NCBI GenBank assembly: GCA_037447125.1
Contig: JBBIHG010000001.1
Location: 124,001 to 188,000, forward strand
Length of the DNA stretch: 64,000 nucleotides
DNA from: UBA2029 sp037447125
GTDB lineage: Bacteria; Chloroflexota; Anaerolineae; Aggregatilineales; Aggregatilineaceae
Direction of reading: 5' to 3'
Part shown: piece after piece, positions 33,365 through 41,471 of the stretch
Layout of the letters: each line of letters opens with the position of its first letter
Position numbering within the stretch: the stretch's first letter is position 1
Translations under genes and position numbers: made by a program
The notes under the pieces: generated by a model
Told to the model about the DNA's origin: nothing
Seen by the model: only the letters and a program-made list of their open reading frames with translations
The model's database searches: none

Positions 33365-33542
33365 CAGATCGCTGCCCCTATCTGACCGTCAGGCACCAGT
33401 CAGAGGAGACAGTACTCGCGCGGCGCCTTCAACTGAGCGGGCAGTCACACGGCTCTGTCTTCGAGTGATCGGTGCTCAAAGCGGATAAGCGGATTGCGAA
33501 GAACAGAGCCCGGCAGTAGAATCAAGCCAGTCAGGGGATTCT

Positions 33543-34763
33543 ATGGATAAGAGGGGTGGGAGTATGTCCACGCGACGTTTCCACGATGACATGGTCGATC
33601 GACCGGCTACTGGCCCGCGCGGGCAGGAGCCAGCTCAACAGCGGGTAGCCGAAGGCGATCCGTCCGCAGGCGGCGCGCCTCGCCAGCCGCGCGTGGTTCC
33701 GCGTGGCCGCAGCAATCGCAATACGGCCCACATGCCGCGCACGCTGGCCCAGGTGATGTCTGAAGCCAATGACATGGTCGTCCGCGGCGATTTGACAGAA
33801 TATGTCCCGCTCCCAACCGGCTTCGACCCACTCGACGGTATGATCGGCGGGGGTCTGCGCAAGACCGAGCTTGTGCTCCTGGGTGGTGCCCAGGGCATCG
33901 GCAAGACCATTGCCACCCTGCAAATCGCTCGCAACATCGCCATGCGCAGCGGGCAGTTCGCCTTCTACCTCTCCTTCGAGCAGACCGAAACCCACCTGAT
34001 GAACCGGCTGCTGTGTCTGGAGAGCATCAACCCACCCGAGATCGATCTGAAGAGCGGCGTGCGCCTGAAGGACCTGTATGACATCGTCATCGCCGAGCGC
34101 GCCAAGAGCACCCTGCGTGGCGGGGCTGATGGTGGCGGCTCGCTGCAAACCATTCTGCGTGAGAATACAAGAACGGCGATGGCCCTTGCGCGCATGAACC
34201 GCTACGCTGACCGGTTGATCCTGGTGAAAGCAAGCCCTGCCGTGACCACTCTGCGCGCCATCCGCGAGATGACGGCGCGCCTGTGCGACGCGACCGGCGG
34301 CAACGTGACCGTCTTCGTGGACTACCTGCAGAAGGTCGCCATTCATCCGGAGCGAGCGACTGACGAAGCGGAGAAGGTGACGATTGTCGTTGAGGGGCTG
34401 AAGGATACGGCGCTGGCGCTGGGAGTGCCGGTGTGGGCCATTGTCGCCGCCGACCGCGAAGGGTTGAAGGCCAACCGGCTTCACCTGTTCCACTTGCGGG
34501 GCAGCTCGGCGCTGGACTACGAATGCGACATCGCCATTATCATGAACAACAAGTACCACATCCTCTCGAAGGAGCACGTCGCCTTCAACCCGTATCAGGC
34601 CCGGCAATACCGTGACTGGGTCGTGTTCACGGTGGAGAAGAACCGGGCCGGACGCGCCATGCAGGATATGGAGTTCCAGCTTCACGCGCCGTATTTCGCT
34701 TTTGATCCACGTGGTCAGCGCGTCCAGCAGCAGCTTATTGACGACAAGATCATCGAGACGTAG
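33543..34763 (+). CDS. Stand-alone DnaB-like RecA-fold ATPase
   Basis: 406-residue protein whose residues 65-400 match the C-terminal ATPase domain of replicative helicase DnaB, without the DnaB N-terminal domain. PTGFDPLDGMIGGGLRKTEL leads into Walker A GGAQGIGKT near residue 115; SFEQTETHLMNRLLCLES is helicase motif H1a; VFVDYLQKV is Walker B near 258; RGSSALDYECDIAIIM is motif H4 with the Arg near 320. The N-terminal 60 residues are basic and disordered. Domain loss means it should not act as the usual replicative helicase; a role in DNA repair, recombination or partition is open. GGGG precedes the ATG at 33543; 33564 is an alternative. It is a single gene ending in a good terminator. Confidence 0.82.
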   Translation: MDKRGGSMSTRRFHDDMVDRPATGPRGQEPAQQRVAEGDPSAGGAPRQPRVVPRGRSNRNTAHMPRTLAQVMSEANDMVVRGDLTEYVPLPTGFDPLDGMIGGGLRKTELVLLGGAQGIGKTIATLQIARNIAMRSGQFAFYLSFEQTETHLMNRLLCLESINPPEIDLKSGVRLKDLYDIVIAERAKSTLRGGADGGGSLQTILRENTRTAMALARMNRYADRLILVKASPAVTTLRAIREMTARLCDATGGNVTVFVDYLQKVAIHPERATDEAEKVTIVVEGLKDTALALGVPVWAIVAADREGLKANRLHLFHLRGSSALDYECDIAIIMNNKYHILSKEHVAFNPYQARQYRDWVVFTVEKNRAGRAMQDMEFQLHAPYFAFDPRGQRVQQQLIDDKIIET

Positions 34764-34791
34764 CTCTGCCCGCCTGTCAGGAGAATCACAA

Positions 34792-34825
34792 GGCGCCGGA
34801 CTCATCCGGCGCCCTCTTCTCTTCC
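34792..34825 (+). terminator. Intrinsic terminator after the DnaB-like gene
   Basis: 9-bp stem GGCGCCGGA/TCCGGCGCC (34792-34813) with a 4-nt loop, then CTCTTCTCTT. It sits between this gene and convergent lipA. Confidence 0.75.
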
Positions 34826-34832
34826 AGCCTGG

Positions 34833-35780
34833 CTACTCACCGCTGCGCAACTCGAACCAATAGCGCTCCGAAAGCTGGCGAACCTGCTGTTCCGCGTGGT
34901 AGCTGCTGCGCACCAGGGGGCCAGACTCAATCCACTTGAATCCCAGTTCCAGGCCGATGCGCTTCAGCTCAGCGAATTCCTCCGGGCGATAGTAGCGGTC
35001 AATGGGCATGTGTCTCTTGCTCGGTTGGAGGTACTGCCCGATGGTCAGGATGTCCACGCCCCACGACGCTAGGTCTTCGATCACAGCCACGACTTCGTCG
35101 AACGTCTCGCCCAGCCCCACCATGATGCCGCTCTTGGTCAGCGCCAGCGGGTCCATCTCCTTGGCGTTGCGCAGCGTTGCTTCGGCCCACTCGTAGTGAT
35201 CCTGCGGCTGCACCTGACGAAATAGCCGCGGGACCGTCTCAACATTGTGGTTCAGAATCTCCGGCTGCGCATCCATGACAATCTTGAGAGCGTCGCGCCT
35301 GCCTTTGAAATCGGGGATGAGCACCTCGATGCTGCACCCCGGCTGGACCTGGCGGATGCGGCGAATGACCATGGCGAAGATCGGCGCGCCTCCATCGGGC
35401 CGCTCATCGCGGTTGACGCTGGTGATGACCACGTGGCGCAGGTTTATGGCCTTCACTGACTGCGCGATCCGGTTAGGCTCCTGCCAGTCGAGCGGTGCCG
35501 GTCGTCCGGTCTTGATGTCGCAGAAGCGGCAAGAGCGCGTGCACGTGTCGCCCATCATCAAGAAGGTGGCCGTGCCAGCGCCCCAGCACTCGCCGAGATT
35601 GGGGCACATCGCTTCTTCGCAGACGGTGTGCAGGTGCTTGCTGCGCATCAGGCCCCGTACCATGTCGTAGGTCTCGCCGCTTGGAGCCCGCACCTTGATC
35701 CATTCCGGACGCCGCTTTGGCCGCGCGCCAATGACCTCGCCTGCCGTGCCTGTCTCATCGCTGCGAATGTGATCAGCCAC
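34833..35780 (-). CDS. lipA: Lipoyl synthase
   Basis: 315-residue radical-SAM enzyme that inserts two sulfurs into protein-bound octanoyl groups to make lipoate. Both 4Fe-4S sites are present: the auxiliary cluster CEEAMCPNLGEC (C-x4-C-x5-C, near residue 54) and the radical SAM CTRSCRFC (C-x3-C-x2-C, near 79). The C-terminal RSSYHA contains the Ser that ligates the auxiliary cluster. The start is a GTG at 35780 with GGAGAG 5 nt upstream. Length and order are typical. No lipB or lipoate-using complex is next to it in the window. Confidence 0.97.
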   Translation of the reverse strand: MADHIRSDETGTAGEVIGARPKRRPEWIKVRAPSGETYDMVRGLMRSKHLHTVCEEAMCPNLGECWGAGTATFLMMGDTCTRSCRFCDIKTGRPAPLDWQEPNRIAQSVKAINLRHVVITSVNRDERPDGGAPIFAMVIRRIRQVQPGCSIEVLIPDFKGRRDALKIVMDAQPEILNHNVETVPRLFRQVQPQDHYEWAEATLRNAKEMDPLALTKSGIMVGLGETFDEVVAVIEDLASWGVDILTIGQYLQPSKRHMPIDRYYRPEEFAELKRIGLELGFKWIESGPLVRSSYHAEQQVRQLSERYWFELRSGE

Positions 35781-35826
35781 CCCGTCTCTCCGTGAATTCC
35801 TGGAATTGCCCTCTCAAGCCGAGCAG

Positions 35827-35832
35827 ATTGTA
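35827..35832 (-). promoter_or_regulatory. Putative -10 box of lipA
   Basis: Minus strand TACAAT 47 nt before the GTG start; the -35 (TTCGGC at 17-nt spacing) is weak. Confidence 0.4.
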
Positions 35833-35958
35833 CCATGCGCGCGCGTTCTCGCCGAACCGCCTGGCCCGACGACGCGCCCTGACCGGAGGGAAACCGTGCG
35901 CCTTGCAGAGTGGCCCCGACGGGACACTGGCGGTATGATTGCCCAGAGGATGCCACCC

Positions 35959-37545
35959 ATGAGCTCGATTCTTCTCTGCGCCAGAGCGGGCACGCTGACC
36001 CTTATCATCGGTTGCCTGACGGCGTGCGCCCCTGAGCCCACGCTGTATTCCGGCTCGCCCCCAGCACCGGCAGCCACTTTCGGGGTGTCGGTTGCTGCCA
36101 GTCGCGTGCTCCCTACTGAAGCGCCGCCATCCGTGCCGGCACCCACAGCAGCCCCCGCGTCTGAGCCACTGGCTGGCGGGCCTGCCTGCAGCACCACCAG
36201 CGTGACCTACGTGCTCGACGCCGTGCTGGACTGGGCGACCTATACAGTCCAGGTCCGCCAGCGAGTCGCGTACACCAACGACACCGGTCACTCGCTCGAT
36301 TCGCTCGTGCTGGCTGTTCCCAGCGTGATCGAACCTGGCGACTTCTCGCTGAACCGTGTGGCTCTTGGCGATCAGCCTCCTCTGCGGGACTACATCCTGA
36401 GCGCGTCGCAGATTATCATTCCCCTACCCCAATCGCTGGAGCCAGAGCGCTCGACACGGGCTACGCTGGAGTTCTCGCTGGCCATTCCCCCCATTCGTCA
36501 CGGCTATCGCCTTGGACGCACAGGCTACCTGGGCTACAGCTCGCGCCAGGTCAACCTCGGCTTGTGGTTCCCGCAGATACCCCCCTATCGGGATGAGAAT
36601 GGCTGGGTTCTGCACGAGCCGTGGCCTGTTGGAGAGCCGTTCGTCCTGCGCACAGCAGACTACGCGGTCATCCTGCGCGTAGAGAACGCACCCAAGGAGC
36701 TGCGCGTGGCCGGCCCTGGAGCGATGTCCCGCCCCGATGCCGCGTCCTGGCGCTTCGAGCTGTGCGGGAGCCGCGAGATCAGCCTGTCTCTGTCGGACCA
36801 GTTCAGTCTGCTCACGACCTCCACAGCCAGCGGCATCCCGGTTGAGCTTTTTGCCATAGCAGGCCGTGGCGGAGGCTCGCCAGACGCCGCCGAGTACGCC
36901 CTGGACACTGCGGCCAGAGCGATTGATCTCTACGAGACGCGCTATGGCTCGTTTCCTTGCGAGCGCATGGTCGTCGTGGAAGGCGACTTCCCGGATGGGA
37001 TGGAGTTCAGCGGGCTGGTATTCGTGAGCGAGGCATGGTTTCGCACGTGGGGGGGCACAGCCAACGATTGGCTGACCCTCATCACCGCCCACGAGGTATC
37101 GCACCAGTGGTGGTACGCGGCGGTGGGCAGCGACCAGGGTCTGGATCCCTATCTAGACGAAGCACTTGCCACTTACAGCGAGCTTGTCTTCCTGGAGCAC
37201 TACTACCCCGATCTGGTAGATTGGTGGTGGGCCTTCCGCATCAACAATTACTCCCCGAAGGGCTTCGTGGACATGCCCATCACAGCCTTTGAGGGGCCTC
37301 GTCCATACATCAATGCCGTCTACCTGCAGGGAGCGCGTATGCTGCATGACTTGAGACGCGCCTTGGGCGATGACACGTTCTTCGCCTGGCTGAGACGTTA
37401 CGCCAGCACCATGCACGGACGCATCGCCGAGCCAGCCGACCTGTGGCGCGCGCTGAATCCCAGCCACTACACGGCCACCGAAGCTATCAGGCAGCAGTAC
37501 TTAGCGCGCGCCGATGTCCTGAGAGACCCCGACTCCATCCCGTGA
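35959..37545 (+). CDS. Lipoprotein M1-family metallopeptidase
   Basis: 528-residue predicted lipoprotein: signal peptide with lipobox LTAC near residue 22, then a Pro/Ala-rich linker. The catalytic part has HEVSHQWW with the distal Glu in LDEALATYSE 18 residues on, i.e. HExxH-x18-E, the zinc site of M1 (gluzincin) aminopeptidases, near residues 380-405. FPDGMEFSGLVFV corresponds to the GxMEN exopeptidase motif with N replaced by F. The upstream region is the beta-sandwich N-terminal domain. The start at 35959 has AGAGGA 8 nt upstream and places the signal peptide correctly; 35935 is an alternative. Probably anchored on the outside of the cytoplasmic membrane and active on peptides. Confidence 0.88.
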   Translation: MSSILLCARAGTLTLIIGCLTACAPEPTLYSGSPPAPAATFGVSVAASRVLPTEAPPSVPAPTAAPASEPLAGGPACSTTSVTYVLDAVLDWATYTVQVRQRVAYTNDTGHSLDSLVLAVPSVIEPGDFSLNRVALGDQPPLRDYILSASQIIIPLPQSLEPERSTRATLEFSLAIPPIRHGYRLGRTGYLGYSSRQVNLGLWFPQIPPYRDENGWVLHEPWPVGEPFVLRTADYAVILRVENAPKELRVAGPGAMSRPDAASWRFELCGSREISLSLSDQFSLLTTSTASGIPVELFAIAGRGGGSPDAAEYALDTAARAIDLYETRYGSFPCERMVVVEGDFPDGMEFSGLVFVSEAWFRTWGGTANDWLTLITAHEVSHQWWYAAVGSDQGLDPYLDEALATYSELVFLEHYYPDLVDWWWAFRINNYSPKGFVDMPITAFEGPRPYINAVYLQGARMLHDLRRALGDDTFFAWLRRYASTMHGRIAEPADLWRALNPSHYTATEAIRQQYLARADVLRDPDSIP

Positions 37546-37632
37546 TCGCCTGGGTGCCCAGGCGGACTTGAGCATTTGGGGTATACTCACCTTAGCGGAG
37601 TCCTGTCTTGTCACACACAACGCGGGTGTGGA

Positions 37633-39168
37633 ATGCTCTCGACAGTCTATTCGTGCGCCGTCGTCGGCCTGGACGGTGAGATCGTCCAGGTGGAGGTTGA
37701 CTACAATCCCCATTCACTGCCTGCCTTCACCGTTGTTGGCCTCCCCGACACGGCGGTGCAGGAAAGCCGCGAGCGCGTCCGCGCCGCCATCCGCAACAGC
37801 GGCCTGCAATTCCCCAACAAGCGCTATACCGTCAATCTGGCCCCCGCGAGTCTGCGCAAGGAAGGTCCCGCTTACGACCTGCCCATGGCCGTGGGCGTGC
37901 TGGCGTCCACCGACCAGGTCCCGCTGCCCGCCCTGACAGGGACCGTTTTCGTGGGCGAGCTGTCACTCGACGGCTCGGTGCGCCATGTCAGCGGCATCCT
38001 CCCCATCACTCACCGCGCCTGGCTCGAAGGCTACGAGTGCGTTTTCGTGCCCGAAGAAGACGCTCCACAGGCCGCGCTGGTCCCCGACATTGACGTGATC
38101 CCGGTGCGATCACTGGGGCATCTGGTCGAGCACCTCTACGATCTCAACAGGATTCCTCCCTTCATCCGCTCTGACGTGGACACGGGCCTGCCGCCCGATC
38201 TGGACGGGCTGACCGACTTCGCCGATGTGAAAGGGCAAGAGCACGTCAAGCGCGCCCTGGAAGTCGCAGCGGCAGGCGGCCACAATGTGCTGATGGTTGG
38301 CCCGCCGGGTGTCGGCAAGACCCTCCTCGCTCGCGCCCTGCCTGGCATCCTGCCCACGATGACGCTAGACGAGGCGCTGGAGGTGACGCGCATCTACTCT
38401 GTGGCGGACTTGCTGCCCGCCGACAGGCCGCTGATCCGGATACGACCCTTCCGCGCGCCACATCACACCATCAGCGAGGCGGGACTCGTCGGCGGCGGGT
38501 CGTGGCCCCAGCCCGGAGAGGTAAGCCTGGCCCATCGCGGAGTCCTCTTCCTCGACGAGTTGTTGGAGTTTGGCAGCCACACCCTGGAAGTGCTGCGCCA
38601 GCCGCTCGAGGACAAGCAGGTCACGATCAGCCGAGCGCGGGCGGCTCTCTCGTTCCCGGCGAATTTCATGCTGGTCTCGGCCATGAACCCCTGTCCGTGC
38701 GGGTATTATGGCGATCCTGTCAGGGAGTGCACGTGCTCGCCGAACGTCATCCGCCGCTACCAGCAGCGGCTGTCCGGCCCGATGCTCGACCGGATTGACA
38801 TCCATGTGGACGTTCCGCGAGTGGATTACGATAAGCTGACAGATAGCCGGCGTGGCGAACCGTCAGCGGCCATCCGCGAGCGTGTCGAGGCAGCGCGCGT
38901 GAAGCAGCGAGAGCGGTTCCGCGATGAAGCGCGCCTGCAGTGCAACGCTGATATGGGGGCCAGCGACATCCGCCGCCACTGCCAACCCGAAAGCGCGGGC
39001 AAGCAGTTGCTAGAGACAACCCTGCGCAAGATGCAACTCAGCGCCCGCGCCTATCATCGGATTCTGAAGCTGAGCCGCACGATCGCCGATCTCGCCGGCA
39101 GCGACACGATCCAGGTCGCTCACATCGCTGAGGCAATCCAGTACCGCCCGCGCAAGATACTCTATTGA
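37633..39168 (+). CDS. comM: YifB/ComM-family Mg-chelatase-like ATPase
   Basis: 511-residue AAA+ protein of the ComM/YifB family. ComM is a branch-migration helicase that aids integration of transforming DNA in several competent bacteria. An N-terminal Lon-like domain (VVGLPDTAVQESRERVRAAI near residue 35) is followed by Walker A GPPGVGKTLLARALPG near 221, Walker B GVLFLDELLEF near 303, and a Cys-rich NPCPCGYYGD...CTCSP insert near 352-366 typical of the family. The ATG at 37633 gives the family N-terminus; the longer frame from 37576 overlaps a TATACT box. With comEC in the same window it supports, but does not prove, natural competence. Confidence 0.94.
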   Translation: MLSTVYSCAVVGLDGEIVQVEVDYNPHSLPAFTVVGLPDTAVQESRERVRAAIRNSGLQFPNKRYTVNLAPASLRKEGPAYDLPMAVGVLASTDQVPLPALTGTVFVGELSLDGSVRHVSGILPITHRAWLEGYECVFVPEEDAPQAALVPDIDVIPVRSLGHLVEHLYDLNRIPPFIRSDVDTGLPPDLDGLTDFADVKGQEHVKRALEVAAAGGHNVLMVGPPGVGKTLLARALPGILPTMTLDEALEVTRIYSVADLLPADRPLIRIRPFRAPHHTISEAGLVGGGSWPQPGEVSLAHRGVLFLDELLEFGSHTLEVLRQPLEDKQVTISRARAALSFPANFMLVSAMNPCPCGYYGDPVRECTCSPNVIRRYQQRLSGPMLDRIDIHVDVPRVDYDKLTDSRRGEPSAAIRERVEAARVKQRERFRDEARLQCNADMGASDIRRHCQPESAGKQLLETTLRKMQLSARAYHRILKLSRTIADLAGSDTIQVAHIAEAIQYRPRKILY

Positions 39169-39223
39169 TGCCTCCTGAAAGCGCGGCTCCTGGTGCTGCT
39201 GGCCGGCAATGGCCAACGCCTGG

Positions 39224-39826
39224 CTACAACGCATTCCGGTTGGCTCGCTCCAGCTCCTCTGGGGTGTTGATGTTCTTGAAGGAAAGCCCAGCCGGATCGA
39301 GATCGTGATACTCGGCGGGCAGGACATAACGCGCTTTGACCATCCTGTAGAACCCGATCACTCTGAGCCGGTTTGCCTCCAGGTCCGCCAGAATGGGAGC
39401 GAGGACCGTCTTGCGGTAGATGGCGTGCAGCCCCTGCGGATGATCATTGTGCACGGGCACAATCACGTCGTAAGGCCCCTCGCGCTCGTCCCGCAGCCCG
39501 GCGATGTAGCGGAGCAGCGCCCCGCTCAGGTATGGCATGTCGCAGCCGACAACCAGTGTGTGCTCGCTCGGGCTGTGATACACCGCCGAGTATATGCCGC
39601 CCAGCGAGCCTTTGTCCGGGAACACGTCAGGATATGTGGTCAGGCGCAGATAGGCGTAGCCGTTGGGCTGGTTGGTGATGAGCAGCACCGATTCGACAGG
39701 CAGCGCGCTCACGCAGGCCACCACATGCTCGATCATCGGTCTGCCGTGCAGCAGCACGAACGACTTGTCCTGCCCCATCCGCGAGCTTCGTCCGCCGGCA
39801 ACAATAGCCGCGCTCAGGTCTGGCAC
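39224..39826 (-). CDS. mobA: Molybdenum cofactor guanylyltransferase
   Basis: 200-residue NTP-transferase that attaches GMP to molybdopterin to form the MGD cofactor of DMSO-reductase-type enzymes. The nucleotide-binding loop AIVAGGRSSRMGQDKSF at residues 7-23 and the metal-binding VVGCDMPYLSG near 92 are clear. The start is a GTG at 39826 with GAGGAGAG 4 nt upstream. It is convergent with comM (55 bp between stops). No other Mo-cofactor gene is adjacent, but fdhD at 60.9 kb also serves molybdenum formate dehydrogenase. Confidence 0.93.
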   Translation of the reverse strand: MPDLSAAIVAGGRSSRMGQDKSFVLLHGRPMIEHVVACVSALPVESVLLITNQPNGYAYLRLTTYPDVFPDKGSLGGIYSAVYHSPSEHTLVVGCDMPYLSGALLRYIAGLRDEREGPYDVIVPVHNDHPQGLHAIYRKTVLAPILADLEANRLRVIGFYRMVKARYVLPAEYHDLDPAGLSFKNINTPEELERANRNAL

Positions 39827-40004
39827 GATCCTCTCCTCAGCCTCTTACTACGCCTGCTGATCCTGTCTGGCGTCCCCATATCCTGGCACGGCGATTACCC
39901 ATGTGCGTCGTCTGCACGAGGATCCTGTGGCGCAGAGTATACGGCACCGACTGTGATCGTGCATGTCTTGTGCCTCCTAACGCGCGAGGACGCGCGAAAC
40001 GGGA

Positions 40005-40033
40005 TTGACGGGGTCTCCCTCGGCAGCTATAAT
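40005..40033 (+). promoter_or_regulatory. Promoter of the rplU-rpmA ribosomal cluster
   Basis: TTGACG (40005-40010), 17-nt spacer, TATAAT (40028-40033). Near consensus; transcript start near 40040, giving a leader of about 115 nt. Confidence 0.8.
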
Positions 40034-40042
40034 AGCGCGTCG

Positions 40043-40067
40043 GCATCCTGGAGGTCATCCAGGATGC
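40043..40067 (+). ncRNA. rplU leader hairpin 1
   Basis: Perfect 10-bp stem GCATCCTGGA/TCCAGGATGC with loop GGTCA, at the very 5' end of the predicted rplU mRNA. It is not followed by a T tract, so it is better explained as a protective or protein-binding leader element than a terminator. Confidence 0.5.
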
Positions 40068-40092
40068 GCGAGCAAGTTATGGCCAATTTTCC

Positions 40093-40126
40093 CCGCTGGG
40101 GCGATCGCCCGATCTGCTGCCAGCGG
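40093..40126 (+). ncRNA. rplU leader hairpin 2
   Basis: Outer stem CCGCTGG/CCAGCGG encloses the self-complementary GGCGATCGCC. It ends 28 nt before the rplU ATG. With hairpin 1 it makes a candidate autoregulatory L21 leader. Confidence 0.4.
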
Positions 40127-40154
40127 CGGCAAAGCGAAGATTGGAGACTCGAAC

Positions 40155-40472
40155 ATGTACGCGATTGTACGGACAGGCGGACGCCAGTACCGCGCCGAGC
40201 CAGGGCAGACGATTGACGTCGAGCGGCTCCCCGACGAAGAAGGGGCAGCCATCGAGCTGACCGACGTCCTGCTCGTCGTGCCCGACGACGGCGCGCCGCT
40301 GATTGGCCAGCCGCTGGTTGCTGGAGCAGCGGTCAAGGCGACCGTCGTCAAGCAAGGGCGCGCAAAAAAGATCTTCGTGTGGAAGTACAGCCCCAAGAAA
40401 CGATATCGCCGACGTCGTGGTCACCGCCAGTACTACACGCGGTTGCAGGTTGACGGCATTACGGGCGTTTAG
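40155..40472 (+). CDS. rplU: 50S ribosomal protein L21
   Basis: 105-residue 23S rRNA-binding protein. MYAIVRTGGRQYRAEPGQTI is the L21 N-terminal signature and the C-terminal KKRYRRRRGHRQYYTRLQV block is the RNA-binding end. GGAG lies 8-9 nt before the ATG at 40155; the longer frame from 40005 starts within the promoter. First gene of rplU-rpmA-L31-tdk, preceded by a structured leader that may allow feedback by L21. Confidence 0.97.
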   Translation: MYAIVRTGGRQYRAEPGQTIDVERLPDEEGAAIELTDVLLVVPDDGAPLIGQPLVAGAAVKATVVKQGRAKKIFVWKYSPKKRYRRRRGHRQYYTRLQVDGITGV

Positions 40473-40498
40473 GCATCAGTTCTAAGGAGAGCGGACTC

Positions 40499-40774
40499 AT
40501 GGCACACAAGAAAGGTGGCGGCTCCACCCGCAATGGCCGCGACAGCAACAGCAAGCGCCTGGGCGTGAAGAGATTCGGCGGCGAATACGTGATTCCTGGC
40601 AACATCATCGTCCGCCAGCGTGGCACGAAGTTCCACCCCGGGGCCAACGTCGGCATGGGGCGCGACTACACCATCTTCGCCACCGCGGAAGGACACGTCG
40701 TCTTTGAGACCTACGCGCGTGGCCGCAAGCGGATCAGCGTGCAGCCCGCGGAGAGCAAGGCCGAACAGGCCTAG
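40499..40774 (+). CDS. rpmA: 50S ribosomal protein L27
   Basis: 91-residue protein near the peptidyl transferase centre. MAHKKGGGSTRNGRDSNSKR and GGNIIVRQRGT-like VIPGNIIVRQRGTKFHPG are diagnostic. It starts directly with AHKKGGG, so there is no cleavable N-terminal extension of the Firmicutes type. AAGGAGAG precedes the ATG. It lies 26 bp after rplU and 93 bp before the L31 gene. Confidence 0.97.
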   Translation: MAHKKGGGSTRNGRDSNSKRLGVKRFGGEYVIPGNIIVRQRGTKFHPGANVGMGRDYTIFATAEGHVVFETYARGRKRISVQPAESKAEQA

Positions 40775-40867
40775 CTTCTCGCCAGCGTACAAGCCTCAAT
40801 CGTGATCATACCGCCACGCATCCCCCCACTCTGGGGAACCGTGGCCGGAAAGGCTGAGAACATACAA

Positions 40868-41335
40868 ATGCGTGAGAACATTCACCCCCAGTGGTTCCCT
40901 GAAGCGCGCGTGATTTGCGCCTGCGGCAACACCTGGACTGTGGGGTCCACGGTCGCGGAGATCCGCACCGATGTCTGCTCGGCTTGCCATCCCTTCTACA
41001 CCGGTGAGCAGCGCATTGTGGACACCGAAGGCCAGGTTGACCGCTTCATGAAGCGCCTGCTGGAGCGCGATCGCAAGCTGGCCGAAGACGAGACGCGGGA
41101 AATGGAGCGCACCTCGCCTGAGGTGCCGATCATGGATCTCGGCTTGGAGAAGCGCTACGCCAACATCTTCATCGAGAATGGCATTGAGGTGGTCGGCGAC
41201 CTGCTGGCGCGCTGGAACGCCGGCGGCGACGAGGCCATCCTGGCTATCTCCGGCATTGGGCGTAAGGTGCTGGCAGACACCAAGAAGCTGCTGCGTGCCC
41301 GTGGCTATGAAATCCCGGAGCAGATTACGGAGTAG
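40868..41335 (+). CDS. rpmE: 50S ribosomal protein L31 fused to an RpoA-CTD-like helix-hairpin-helix domain
   Basis: 155-residue protein. Residues 1-70 are zinc-type (C+) ribosomal protein L31: MRENIHPQW, the CACG and CSACHPF cysteine pairs, then FYTGEQRIVDTEGQVDRF. Residues about 75-155 are an extra domain: a charged linker, then IMDLGLEKRYANIFIENGI, EVVGDLLARW, ISGIGRKVLADTKKLLRARG. This pattern (DLGLSxRxxNxLxxxGIxTVGDLL...xGIGxKxLxEIKxxL) is that of the C-terminal domain of RNA polymerase alpha, a four-helix HhH fold that binds DNA and regulators. Normal L31 has about 70 residues. The start at 40868 gives the L31 N-terminus; a GTG at 40802 is less likely. A terminator follows at 41363-41394. 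Confidence 0.88.
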   Translation: MRENIHPQWFPEARVICACGNTWTVGSTVAEIRTDVCSACHPFYTGEQRIVDTEGQVDRFMKRLLERDRKLAEDETREMERTSPEVPIMDLGLEKRYANIFIENGIEVVGDLLARWNAGGDEAILAISGIGRKVLADTKKLLRARGYEIPEQITE

Positions 41336-41362
41336 CTACCGGCGCTGTTGGCGATCACGCGG

Positions 41363-41394
41363 GGGCAGGTTCGGTCGAGGAAACCTGCCCTTTT
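41363..41394 (+). terminator. Intrinsic terminator after the L31 gene
   Basis: 9-bp stem GGGCAGGTT/AACCTGCCC with a 10-nt loop, followed directly by TTTTCGTT. It closes rplU-rpmA-L31 and limits read-through into tdk. Confidence 0.8.
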
Positions 41395-41471
41395 CGTTGG
41401 AAACAGGTGGTTTTGCCGTATGGCATCAGGGCATTAGGCCGGGCCTATGCCTGGTTCTGAGGGGGAACGAG

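Larger units (their letters stand above)
39827..40154. other. Divergent intergenic region mobA / rplU
   Basis: 328 bp without a gene. It holds a possible mobA -10 (TATACT on the minus strand, 39936-39941, no good -35), the rplU promoter (40005-40033) and a structured rplU leader with two hairpins. No further signal was seen between 39942 and 40004. Confidence 0.6.

Noticed and set aside
33400..33542. Possible tRNA-like or small RNA signal (TTCGAGTGAT)
   Set aside because: No acceptor stem, D-arm or anticodon arm can be drawn around it. No other tRNA-like sequence was seen in the window.
33531..34805. Minus-strand 424-codon frame opposite the DnaB-like ATPase
   Set aside because: The plus strand has all helicase motifs in order; the antisense frame has none and runs through the terminator hairpin.
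39209..40216. Plus-strand 335-codon frame across mobA and the rplU promoter
   Set aside because: It spans a GTG-started mobA with an excellent Shine-Dalgarno sequence on the other strand and the rplU promoter and leader.
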